Source of the DNA: Oscillospiraceae bacterium
GTDB taxonomy: Bacteria; Bacillota; Clostridia; Oscillospirales; Oscillospiraceae
Reading direction: 5' to 3'
DNA: 7,559 bases
NCBI GenBank assembly: GCA_017558545.1
Contig: JAFYUG010000077.1
Span: 1-7,559, forward strand
Under the pieces are notes generated by a model, which saw only the letters and a program-made list of their open reading frames with translations, was not told the DNA's origin and did not search any database. The translations under genes were made by a program, and so were the position numbers. Below, in pieces: positions 1 through 5,998 of this stretch; position 1 is the stretch's first letter; every line of letters starts with the position of its first letter.

Positions 1-362
1 CATACGGCGGCGAATATGCCCCAGCCCCAAAGGGGGTAGACGGGGGCAATGGAGCAAAGGACAATGGGGGTATAAGTTCCCGCAATGAGAAAGTAAATTC
101 CGCAGTGGTCAAGAACGCGGAAAACTCTCTTGCCTGTGCCTATGGGCAGGGCGTGATAAAGTGTGGAAAAGGTGTAGAGCACTATCATGCTGAGGCCATA
201 TATTATGGAGCATACTATGCCTCTTGTGTTCCCGTGTGATATGGAAACCAAAAGGCAGCTAACTAGTGCCGGTATGCCAAAGGCTGCGCCAACGATGTGA
301 GAAACATAGGAGAATATTTCCTCGCCCTTTGTGTAGCGGGGTAAAGAGGGACTTGCTTTCAT
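1..362 (-). CDS. Hemolysin III / TrhA family membrane protein (N-terminal part, runs off the left edge)
   Basis: The minus strand reads as an open frame from an ATG at 362-360 to the window edge, giving 120 complete codons with the C-terminus missing. The start YTKGEEIFSYVSHIVGA (residues 10-26) is the classic opening of the hemolysin III family, a seven-helix branch of the PAQR superfamily. Two of the three metal-site motifs of that superfamily are visible: S-x3-H as STLYH (66-70) and the Asp of VLDH (83-86), followed by the family signature IYFLIAGTYTP (89-99). The third motif, H-x3-H in the last helix, would lie outside the window. Hydrophobic helices cover roughly residues 24-41, 48-65 and 88-105. 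The family is implicated in membrane homeostasis; the hemolysin name is historical and does not establish toxin activity. A weak AAAGG lies 10 nt before the ATG. The gene is divergent from the beta-lactamase/LRR gene. Confidence 0.92.
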   Translation of the reverse strand, partial: MKASPSLPRYTKGEEIFSYVSHIVGAAFGIPALVSCLLVSISHGNTRGIVCSIIYGLSMIVLYTFSTLYHALPIGTGKRVFRVLDHCGIYFLIAGTYTPIVLCSIAPVYPLWGWGIFAAV

Positions 363-401
363 GATAAATCTGCCTTTCGAAGTGAACTTGCTTGTGGGAA
401 T

Positions 402-431
402 ATTCTATGTGCCGAGGGGCAAAAAAGGCAA
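402..431 (-). promoter_or_regulatory. Candidate promoter for the hemolysin III-like gene
   Basis: On the minus strand TTGCCT (431-426) is separated by 18 nt from TAGAAT (407-402). The -35 matches consensus at 4 of 6 positions and the -10 at 5 of 6. Transcription would begin near 395, leaving about a 30-nt leader before the ATG at 362. This is a motif match only. Confidence 0.4.
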
Positions 432-470
432 GCTACTGCCCCGAAAAGCGCTCCACAGCCTGGTTTTGAA

Positions 471-501
471 GAGTAGAGAGGGCCGGAAAAGCTCTCTACT
501 C
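471..501. repeat. Inverted repeat in the divergent intergenic region
   Basis: A perfect 10-bp stem is formed by GAGTAGAGAG (471-480) and CTCTCTACTC (492-501) around an 11-nt loop. No T-tract follows on either strand, so it is not a canonical intrinsic terminator. It lies upstream of both divergent genes, so it could be an operator, an RNA structure in the hemolysin III-side leader if transcription starts further out, or part of a small transcript. A second, weaker hairpin (517-541, with AAAAA/TTTTT flanks and a 3-bp GC core) lies just downstream on the plus strand. The remainder of 363-554 holds no gene I can support. Confidence 0.6.
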
Positions 502-554
502 ATAGTAGAACTGCGGAAAAAGGCCGAAAAAATGGCTTTTTAAGCTTCGTCCTA

Positions 555-583
555 TTGTAAGCGGTGGCGGAGAATGGTAAAAT
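555..583 (+). promoter_or_regulatory. Candidate promoter for the beta-lactamase-like/LRR gene
   Basis: TTGTAA (555-560), a 17-nt spacer and TAAAAT (578-583) resemble a vegetative sigma-70/sigma-A promoter (4 of 6 and 5 of 6 consensus bases). Transcription from about 590 would exclude the upstream in-frame ATG at 574, so this site agrees with the downstream start at 622. Confidence 0.5.
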
Positions 584-609
584 GTCGGGAAAGAGAAAAA
601 GTTTTCTGC

Positions 610-614
610 GGAGG
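610..614 (+). promoter_or_regulatory. Ribosome binding site that fixes the start at 622
   Basis: GGAGG at 610-614 sits 7 nt before the ATG at 622. The alternative in-frame ATG at 574 lacks a comparable site, lies within the candidate promoter, and would put a charged 16-residue stretch (REREK) ahead of an otherwise perfect signal peptide. Confidence 0.8.
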
Positions 615-621
615 ACGAAAG

Positions 622-2937
622 ATGAAAAAACTCCTTTCAGCCCTTGTGGCTTTATTAATATTTGTCAGTATTTTCACCCCGGGAGTTTTTGCCGCGCAGG
701 CTGCGGAAGAGGAAACGGCCGAAAATGCCATAGACTTTTCCCGCTTCGAGGGCAAGACCGCCGGGGATGTTGTGGAGGCCTTTCTCAATGAATGGGGCAT
801 CAAGCGCGATAGCCTTACCTTGGGATACTATAACACCGTAACCGGCGAGGAATATTACCTCAATGGCAATAAATACATGGTGGCCGCCAGCGTATATAAG
901 CTGCCCCTGAATATGTATTATTCCGAGAAGGTATACCTTGGGGAAATGGACTGGTCCACCCGCTTCCAAAATGTCACCTATGAGGATATTCAGACCAGCA
1001 GCATTATCTCCAGCAATAACGAGCTCAGCGAAATTTTGCAGGAGGCCATAGGCAGCTACAGAGATTACAGAACTGCCATCGCCCCCTATGTGGGCGTAAA
1101 TACCCATACTGTTGAAGAGCGCTATTATCAGGGCAACGACTTCACCGCCCGCCAAATAATAACCGCTTTGAAAAAGCTTTATAACGAGCCTGAGCGCTAC
1201 CCCAGAGTTTTGGACTATATGCTCAAGGCCGCCCCCGATAACTATTTTTCCTATGAAGAACACCGCTACGATATAGCCCATAAGTATGGCTACCTTAAAT
1301 ATGATGGCCACAGAATAGTCAACGATGCCGCCATTGTGTATACCCCCGATCCCATACTTTTGGTAATGTTCTCCGATAACTCCTATAATGCCATTGGTGT
1401 TATGAGCGCTTATTGCAGCCTCATGTGCGATTATAGCGAGTATACCCGCTATCTCCGGGAAAGCGGACAGCTGGAAACCGAGGAAGAGGTGGAAGTAACT
1501 CCCGAGCCCACTCCCGAGGTGGAGGCAAGTCCCGAGCCCACTCCCGAAGCCACTCCCGAAGTTACCGCTGCGCCCACTCCCGTGCCCACCCCTGCCCTTA
1601 CAGTAGTCCCCGCTGTGGACACCACCAAGGCGGAGAAGGTGGAGTTTGAGTTCACCAAAATACATGCTCTGGCTATATTTGCCGCCGCAGCAGGCATACT
1701 ATCCCTTGTGTTCTTCCTTTTGAAGAAGCTGCGCCCTGCAAGCAAGGTGATAGCTATAATCTTGCTTATGGTCTTCGGCATAGCCTTTGTTGCCCTTTGC
1801 ACCATAGCCGTGGGCAACGCCATAAACGGCACTCTCTTCCCTGAAAAGGATGATGCCCCCGTGGCACCTCCTCCTGCCGAGGTAGTGGACACACCCAATC
1901 TCCCCGCCGAAACTCCCCAGCAGATTCCCGATAAGGTCATGCCCACGGAGTATGTTGTGAGCGATGAAAGCGCCGAGGAAATTCTCAACCTTGCCCAGTT
2001 TGCGGGAACTCTCAAGTATGTGGACGGCAAAGCAAGCGAGGAATATGCCGCTCTGTATGAGCTGAACACTCTGCTGCCCGAATGCACCGTTGAATACACC
2101 GTGGAGCTCTATGGCCTTGAGCTTAGCAATGATATAGAGAGCCTCAGAATTGAGGACTTCTCCATCATGGATCCCGAGCCTTTGATGGAAAAACTGGAAT
2201 ACCTGCCCAATCTCAAGACCCTTGATATAGAAGAGCTTTGGTTTTCCAACGAAACCGTTGAGGCTATCATGGAAAAATATCCGGAGATAGATATAATTTG
2301 GACGGTGAATGTTGGAGATTGGACCATAAGCAGCGAAATTCTTTGCTTCTCCACCCAGCAGGGTGATAATCCCAAGTATAGATACACTAGCGAGGAGCTC
2401 GCTCCCATCTTCAAGCATTGCACCGAGCTCGTGGCCTTGGATTTGAGCCATAACGATATTTCCTCCCTTGAGGGCATTGAAAACCTCACTAAGCTGCAGG
2501 TTCTCCTTTTGGGCGATAACACCAACATCGTGGATATTTCTCCCCTTGCTGAGCTTACGGAGCTTCAGTATCTGGAGCTTTATCAGGCCGATACAACCGA
2601 CTTCAGCCCCCTGCTCAGCCTAGAAAAGCTGACGGATTTGAACCTTAGCTATTGCTGGGGACTTGAAAACTGCGACTTTTTGGATGTGCTCCCCAACCTA
2701 GAGCGAGTCTGGATGCGCAGTACCGCCATCCCTGCGGAGCTTTGGGAAAAGACAATTTATAAGTATAATGATATAAAAATTCTCTTCTGGCATGAATCTG
2801 CCGGAGCGGAAGTGGGCGGCTGGAAAAATCACGAAAAGACCAGGATCCTCACCGAAGCCTTCCGCAATTGGGACTATGTAGAAGAGTTCACTTCCTGGGA
2901 TAATATCAGCTATACCGATACAGATAACCTTTATTAA
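622..2937 (+). CDS. Secreted, membrane-anchored beta-lactamase-like serine hydrolase fused to a leucine-rich repeat domain
   Basis: Starting at 622 the protein has 771 residues. Residues 1-27 form a signal peptide (MKK, hydrophobic core, AQA before a likely cleavage). Residues about 36-282 resemble the class A beta-lactamase-like (Beta-lactamase2) fold. S90-V-Y-K93 fits SxxK, S131-N-N133 fits S-x-N, and H220-K-Y-G223 takes the place of K-[ST]-G, followed by NDAAIVYTPDP (234-244), typical of this family. An acidic Pro/Thr linker (about 286-335) leads to two membrane helices (about 347-367 and 376-401) joined by the basic loop KKLRPASK. This predicts that both large domains face outward. A second Pro-rich linker precedes an internalin-like LRR region (about 505-700; clearest repeats 602-700, for example LVALDLSHNDISSLEGIENL) and a Trp-rich tail. 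The substrate is unknown; peptidoglycan or beta-lactam recognition is an inference from the fold. No clear counterpart of the deacylating Glu166 is visible, so real beta-lactamase activity is doubtful. Confidence 0.88.
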   Translation: MKKLLSALVALLIFVSIFTPGVFAAQAAEEETAENAIDFSRFEGKTAGDVVEAFLNEWGIKRDSLTLGYYNTVTGEEYYLNGNKYMVAASVYKLPLNMYYSEKVYLGEMDWSTRFQNVTYEDIQTSSIISSNNELSEILQEAIGSYRDYRTAIAPYVGVNTHTVEERYYQGNDFTARQIITALKKLYNEPERYPRVLDYMLKAAPDNYFSYEEHRYDIAHKYGYLKYDGHRIVNDAAIVYTPDPILLVMFSDNSYNAIGVMSAYCSLMCDYSEYTRYLRESGQLETEEEVEVTPEPTPEVEASPEPTPEATPEVTAAPTPVPTPALTVVPAVDTTKAEKVEFEFTKIHALAIFAAAAGILSLVFFLLKKLRPASKVIAIILLMVFGIAFVALCTIAVGNAINGTLFPEKDDAPVAPPPAEVVDTPNLPAETPQQIPDKVMPTEYVVSDESAEEILNLAQFAGTLKYVDGKASEEYAALYELNTLLPECTVEYTVELYGLELSNDIESLRIEDFSIMDPEPLMEKLEYLPNLKTLDIEELWFSNETVEAIMEKYPEIDIIWTVNVGDWTISSEILCFSTQQGDNPKYRYTSEELAPIFKHCTELVALDLSHNDISSLEGIENLTKLQVLLLGDNTNIVDISPLAELTELQYLELYQADTTDFSPLLSLEKLTDLNLSYCWGLENCDFLDVLPNLERVWMRSTAIPAELWEKTIYKYNDIKILFWHESAGAEVGGWKNHEKTRILTEAFRNWDYVEEFTSWDNISYTDTDNLY
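1501..1547 (+). repeat. Direct repeat encoding the PEPTPE linker
   Basis: The 17-mer CCCGAGCCCACTCCCGA occurs at 1501-1517 and again at 1531-1547, a 30-nt period encoding two PEPTPE units. Degenerate CCCACTCCCG units continue to about 1590 (ATPEV, APTPVPTP). The in-frame repeat makes an extended, unstructured spacer between the hydrolase domain and the membrane helices, and its length is likely to vary between strains. Confidence 0.8.
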
Positions 2938-2940
2938 AAA

Positions 2941-2973
2941 AAGAAGAAGAAGGGTATGACCCTTCTTCTTTTT
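2941..2973. terminator. Bidirectional intrinsic terminator between convergent genes
   Basis: Beginning 3 nt after the stop codon, a long stem pairs 2941-2955 with 2959-2973 around the loop ATG. It includes the core GGGT/ACCC and alternating AAG/CTT steps, with one G-T pair at 2943/2971. The plus strand ends in TTTTT (2969-2973) within the stem. The minus strand ends in a run of seven T (complement of 2936-2942). It can serve both the beta-lactamase/LRR gene and the convergent gene ending at 3208. Confidence 0.85.
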
Positions 2974-2982
2974 GCATTTAAA

Positions 2983-3027
2983 GGCTCCCTTGCAAAGGGA
3001 GTTGTCAGCAAAGCTGGCTGAGAGGGC
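2983..3027 (+). repeat. Two-hairpin dispersed repeat, copy 1
   Basis: This 45-nt element contains an 8-bp hairpin (2984-2991 with 2995-3002, loop GCA, one closing G-T pair), a single T, a 6-bp hairpin (3004-3009 with 3013-3018, loop AAA, one T-G pair) and the tail TGAGAGGGC. It aligns without gaps to copy 2 at 3126-3170 (36 of 45 identical). Related elements are, as far as I recall, abundant between genes in Oscillospiraceae and other Clostridia. No protein is associated with it. Confidence 0.85.
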
Positions 3028-3030
3028 AAA

Positions 3031-3052
3031 GGGAACGGTCAAGACCGTTCCC
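3031..3052. repeat. Perfect 22-bp interrupted palindrome
   Basis: GGGAACGGTC (3031-3040) and GACCGTTCCC (3043-3052) are exact inverted repeats separated by AA; A3030/T3053 extend the symmetry to 11 bp. It directly follows two-hairpin copy 1. It looks like another module of the dispersed repeat mosaic, though a protein-binding site cannot be excluded. Confidence 0.75.
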
Positions 3053-3105
3053 TACTTCGGAGACGGCAAGCGGCGGCCCTACGGCTGCGCGTCGATTTCA
3101 ATCTA

Positions 3106-3121
3106 CCTCGTCATTGCGAGG
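3106..3121 (+). repeat. Left part of a second dispersed repeat (CGTCATTGCGAGG type)
   Basis: CCTCG (3106-3110) and CGAGG (3117-3121) form a 5-bp hairpin around TCATTG. The sequence resembles the left half of a common Clostridia repeat whose usual right half reads GCGACGCGGCAATCCGC. That right half is present here only after two-hairpin copy 2, at 3174-3190. Family recognition is from memory. Confidence 0.55.
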
Positions 3122-3125
3122 ACTT

Positions 3126-3170
3126 GGCTCCCCCTCTGGGGGAGCTGTCAGCGAAGCTGACTGAGAGGGC
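3126..3170 (+). repeat. Two-hairpin dispersed repeat, copy 2
   Basis: Same 45-nt design as copy 1, with fully Watson-Crick stems: 3127-3134 with 3138-3145 (loop TCT), then 3147-3152 with 3156-3161 (loop GAA), a one-base T spacer and the same tail. Relative to copy 1 there are nine substitutions: four make two compensating base-pair changes, two convert a Watson-Crick pair into a G-T pair, and three fall in loops. Confidence 0.85.
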
Positions 3171-3171
3171 T

Positions 3172-3190
3172 GGCGACGCGGCAATCCGCA
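3172..3190 (+). repeat. Right part of the second dispersed repeat (GCGGCAATCCGC type)
   Basis: GCGG (3178-3181) and CCGC (3186-3189) flank CAAT, and GCAAT (3181-3185) is the reverse complement of ATTGC at 3114-3117 plus its neighbour in the left part. Together with 3106-3121 it looks like one repeat split by two-hairpin copy 2. Confidence 0.5.
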
Positions 3191-3207
3191 TTCCCCTTGA
3201 GAATCCC

Positions 3208-3642
3208 TCACAGATAATCCCGCAGAGCCTTGGCCAAATGCTCTTCAAGGGCAATGAGCTTTTTGCATATATCCTTGCTTCTCTCGCCCGCGGCGCTATA
3301 TTCGTTGAGATAGCGGCTGAGGCTTTTAACCCCCATGTTGCAGCCGTCCACCATCAAATCGGCAATGGTGGCGTCGCACTTATCAAGGCCCATCTTCACT
3401 TCCGTTTTCATGAAGCTCATGCTTTTGGCAATAAAGGCAGGCTCCTTGCCCTCGTCCTTATATCGGTGAAGCTCCTTTTCAATTTCGTTTTTGAGCTTCT
3501 GGTGCTCATGTCGGGAGGCCTCCAGTATATCCTTCATGCCGGTGCTCTCTGCTCTGTCGAAAACCTCGTTGATGGAGTCTAAGCCCATTTTTATGCCTGC
3601 ATCGCATTCCCGCAAAAGCTTTATGGTGTCCTGTTCAATCAT
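3208..3642 (-). CDS. Small all-helical protein of unknown function
   Basis: A 144-residue soluble protein with no signal peptide or membrane segment. Its composition (K, E, L, M-rich, a single Pro) and heptad-like spacing suggest a bundle of four or so alpha helices: about 2-31, 35-62, 69-98 and 101-143. Two segments share the pattern C-[DN]-x-G-[IV]-K: CDAGIK (13-18) and CNMGVK (101-106), each opening a helix that ends in an N-E pair. The ferritin-like or DUF2383-type four-helix bundle is a possible relation, but I see no convincing E-x2-H metal site, so I give no function. I chose ATG 3642-3640 because AGGAG lies 12 nt upstream (3659-3655). The longer frame from GTG 3684 adds a lysine-rich stretch and has no ribosome binding site. 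The gene is divergent from the cysteine-rich gene and convergent with the beta-lactamase/LRR gene. Confidence 0.75.
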   Translation of the reverse strand: MIEQDTIKLLRECDAGIKMGLDSINEVFDRAESTGMKDILEASRHEHQKLKNEIEKELHRYKDEGKEPAFIAKSMSFMKTEVKMGLDKCDATIADLMVDGCNMGVKSLSRYLNEYSAAGERSKDICKKLIALEEHLAKALRDYL

Positions 3643-3708
3643 TTGGTAAATCTTCTCCTTTTGTTTTTTCTTTAGTATTCTCACAAGGATGAAAAATATG
3701 CACTTTGC

Positions 3709-3737
3709 TTGACACTGAGGCGGTGTAGGAATAAAAT
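3709..3737 (+). promoter_or_regulatory. Near-consensus sigma-A promoter upstream of the cysteine-rich gene and htpG
   Basis: A perfect TTGACA (3709-3714), a 17-nt spacer and TAAAAT (3732-3737, 5 of 6) predict transcription from about 3744, 30 nt before the ATG at 3774. This is the strongest promoter in the window. With only 34 bp between the next two genes and no terminator there, it probably also drives htpG. Confidence 0.75.
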
Positions 3738-3773
3738 AAAAAAGTTAAAGCTTTATTTAAGGAGGATAGGCAA

Positions 3774-4037
3774 ATGGAAAAAAGCGGATGGAATTATGCC
3801 CAAAACAGAGAGTGCCCCTATTTCCCCTGCCACAAGGTGGCGGACGGAGAGGAGTTTAACTGCTTTTTCTGCTTTTGCCCCCTTTATGCTCTTGGGGAAA
3901 TTTGCGGAGGCAAATTTTGCTATACCGAAAGCGGTATAAAAGATTGCAGCAATTGCCCCTTGCCCCATCTCAGCGGAGGCTATGAATTCGTCATGAAAAA
4001 GCTTCCTTCCGTAACGGAGCTTGCACGCAAAAAATAA
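3774..4037 (+). CDS. Cysteine-rich small-domain protein (probable metal-binding)
   Basis: An 87-residue soluble protein. It matches the cysteine-rich small domain family (Pfam Cys_rich_small) over nearly its whole length: NRECPYFPCHK (11-21), NCFFCFCPLYALG (29-41), CGGKFCY (44-50) and GIKDCSNCPLPH (54-65). Nine cysteines (14, 19, 30, 33, 35, 44, 49, 58, 61) plus His20 and His65 suggest zinc or Fe-S binding. The family has no settled function. In some organisms the domain is fused to or near cobalamin-biosynthesis enzymes, but no such gene is present here. GGAGG (3761-3765) lies 8 nt before the start. The gene heads a likely two-gene transcript with htpG. Confidence 0.9.
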   Translation: MEKSGWNYAQNRECPYFPCHKVADGEEFNCFFCFCPLYALGEICGGKFCYTESGIKDCSNCPLPHLSGGYEFVMKKLPSVTELARKK

Positions 4038-4071
4038 AGCATAAAATATTACTACCCGGAGGAATTCCAAA

Positions 4072-5991
4072 ATGGCAAAAAAACAGTTCAAAGCAGAATC
4101 CAAGCGTCTTTTGGATTTGATGATCAATTCTATCTATACCCACAAAGAAATTTTTCTTCGTGAGATTATATCCAACGCGTCCGACGCCATAGACAAGCTC
4201 TGCTATGTGTCCCTCACCGATGATGGCGTAGGCCTTGGCCGCAGCGACTTCCGCATCCGTGTAAAGGTGGACGAGGAAGAGGGCACCATCACCGTTTCCG
4301 ATAACGGCATAGGCATGAGCAAAGAGGACATGGAGAGCAATCTTGGCGTTATCGCCCGCAGCGGCTCTTTGAAGTTCAAGAGCGAGCTTAGCGAGGAGGA
4401 TGCGGAAAAAGCCGACATAGACATCATCGGCCAGTTCGGCGTTGGCTTCTACTCCGCCTTCATGGTCAGCGACAAGGTCACCGTTATCTCCCGCGCCTAC
4501 GGTGCTGACACTGCCTGCAAATGGGAAAGCAGCGGCGCTGATGGCTACACTGTTACCGAGTGCGAAAAGGAAGGCCTTGGCACCGATATCATCATGCATC
4601 TTAAGGCCGACAGCGAAGAGGAAAAGTATAGCCAGTATCTGGACTCTTTCCGCCTCAAGGAGCTTGTTAAAAAGTATTCCGACTATGTCCGCTGGCCCAT
4701 CGTTATGGACATCGAAGGCTATGAAAAGCGCGAAACCGGAGAGATGGACGAAAACGGCCAGCCCAAAACCGAGTATATCGAGGTTTGGAAGGAAGAGACC
4801 GTCAACAGCATGATTCCCATTTGGCAGAGAGCCAAGAGCGAGGTCAGCGACGAGGATTGCAAGAACTTCTATAAAGAGAAGTTCCATGACGCAGAAGAGC
4901 CCCTTGCCGTTATCCGCATCAACGCCGAAGGAGCAGTAAGCTACAAGGCCATGCTCTTCATCCCCGCAAAAGCACCCTTCGACTATTATTCCCGCGATTA
5001 CCAGCCCGGTCTGCAGCTTTATTCCAGCGGCGTTGTTATCATGGATAAGTGCGCCGACCTGCTGAGCGATTGCTTCCGCTTTGTCCGCGGCATCGTGGAT
5101 TCTCAGGATCTCAGCCTGAATATCTCCCGCGAAATGCTCCAGCATGACCGTCAGCTGAAGGTTATTGCCTCCAACATTGAAAAGAAAATCAAGAGCGAAC
5201 TTAAAAAGCTCCTCACCAATAATGCCGAAGCTTATGAAAAGTTCTGGAAGGCCTTCGGAACTCAGATTAAGTATGGCATCGTCAGCGATTACGGCATGAA
5301 GAAGGATATGCTCAAGGATCTCCTTGCCTACCCCGTAAGCGGCGAAGAAAAGTTCATTTCCCTTGAAGAGTATGCAAAAAAGATGCCTGAGGGGCAGAAA
5401 TATATATACTATGCAGCTGCGGAAAATGTTGCCCGCGCCAGCAAGCTTCCCCAGACCGAGCAGGTTTTGGAAGCCGGTTACAGCCTCCTCTATATGACCG
5501 AGGACGTGGACGAATTCGTGGTGCAGCTTCTGGGCGAATATGAGGGCAAGAAGTTCTGCAACGTAAGCAGCGATGACCTTGGCCTTGAAACCGACCTTCA
5601 GAAGGCCGATACCCAGCGTCTTGAGGACGAAAACCGCGAAATGCTGGATTTCTTCAAGGAAAGCCTTGGCGACGAGGTCGTGGACGTTCGCCTTTCCCAT
5701 AAGCTGAAGAGCTTCCCCGTGTGCATCACCACCGAGGGCGAAATTACCCTTGAGGTTGAAAGATATTTCCGCTCTCTCCCCGGCGCAAACACCGAAAATC
5801 TCAAGGCCAGAAAGGTTCTGGAGCTTAACGGCAGCCATAGCGCCTTTGAAGCTCTCAAAAAGGTTTGGAGCGAGGATAAGGAAAAGTCCGCTAAGCTCAT
5901 CAAAATCCTTCTCTGCCAGGCAAAGCTGGTTGCGGATATTCCCTTGGATGACCCCGCTGAATACACCGAACTGGTCTGCGGTCTTTTCTGA
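4072..5991 (+). CDS. htpG: Molecular chaperone HtpG (bacterial Hsp90)
   Basis: A full-length cytosolic Hsp90 of 639 residues (family usually about 610-640). The protein is an ATP-dependent dimeric chaperone that remodels late folding intermediates with DnaK. The N-terminal GHKL ATPase has the catalytic Glu31 and Mg-binding Asn35 in REIISNASDA, DNGIGM (77-82) and the ATP-lid glycines GQFGVGFYSAF (120-130). The middle domain carries SLNISREMLQ with the catalytic arginine at 353, and the C-terminal dimerization domain follows; as in other bacteria there is no MEEVD tail. GGAGGA (4058-4063) lies 8 nt before the ATG. A poor extra promoter is possible (TTGCAC 4021-4026 and TAAAAT 4042-4047, only 15 nt apart). 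I see no CIRCE heat-shock operator, so expression probably comes from the promoter at 3709. No canonical terminator follows; the stem-loop at 6043 lacks a T-tract. Confidence 0.98.
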   Translation: MAKKQFKAESKRLLDLMINSIYTHKEIFLREIISNASDAIDKLCYVSLTDDGVGLGRSDFRIRVKVDEEEGTITVSDNGIGMSKEDMESNLGVIARSGSLKFKSELSEEDAEKADIDIIGQFGVGFYSAFMVSDKVTVISRAYGADTACKWESSGADGYTVTECEKEGLGTDIIMHLKADSEEEKYSQYLDSFRLKELVKKYSDYVRWPIVMDIEGYEKRETGEMDENGQPKTEYIEVWKEETVNSMIPIWQRAKSEVSDEDCKNFYKEKFHDAEEPLAVIRINAEGAVSYKAMLFIPAKAPFDYYSRDYQPGLQLYSSGVVIMDKCADLLSDCFRFVRGIVDSQDLSLNISREMLQHDRQLKVIASNIEKKIKSELKKLLTNNAEAYEKFWKAFGTQIKYGIVSDYGMKKDMLKDLLAYPVSGEEKFISLEEYAKKMPEGQKYIYYAAAENVARASKLPQTEQVLEAGYSLLYMTEDVDEFVVQLLGEYEGKKFCNVSSDDLGLETDLQKADTQRLEDENREMLDFFKESLGDEVVDVRLSHKLKSFPVCITTEGEITLEVERYFRSLPGANTENLKARKVLELNGSHSAFEALKKVWSEDKEKSAKLIKILLCQAKLVADIPLDDPAEYTELVCGLF

Positions 5992-5998
5992 TTTCCAG

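Noticed and set aside
361..543. 60-residue plus-strand frame
   Set aside because: Its ATG overlaps the start codon of the hemolysin III gene on the other strand, and the frame runs through that gene's candidate promoter and both intergenic hairpins. Its composition is not gene-like.
574..621. Upstream start codon for the beta-lactamase/LRR gene
   Set aside because: No ribosome binding site, overlap with the candidate -10 box, and it would bury the signal peptide behind a charged extension.
655..1665. 336-residue minus-strand frame rich in Gly/Ile
   Set aside because: It is antisense to the beta-lactamase-like domain and linker; the low-complexity glycine run is the reverse of the PEPTPE repeat. 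It has no family resemblance.
1699..2451. 250-residue minus-strand frame
   Set aside because: Antisense to the membrane hairpin and LRR region; no recognizable motif.
2983..3190. CRISPR array
   Set aside because: Only two repeat copies are present, they differ at nine positions and contain hairpins, and the intervening sequence contains other palindromic repeats rather than uniform spacers. No cas genes are nearby.
3124..3582. 152-residue plus-strand frame
   Set aside because: It begins inside the two-hairpin repeat and then runs antisense to the helical protein gene, which has a ribosome binding site and coherent helical composition.
4030..4071. CIRCE or other heat-shock operator before htpG
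   Set aside because: No 9-bp inverted repeat of the CIRCE type is present; the region is simply A/T-rich with a ribosome binding site.
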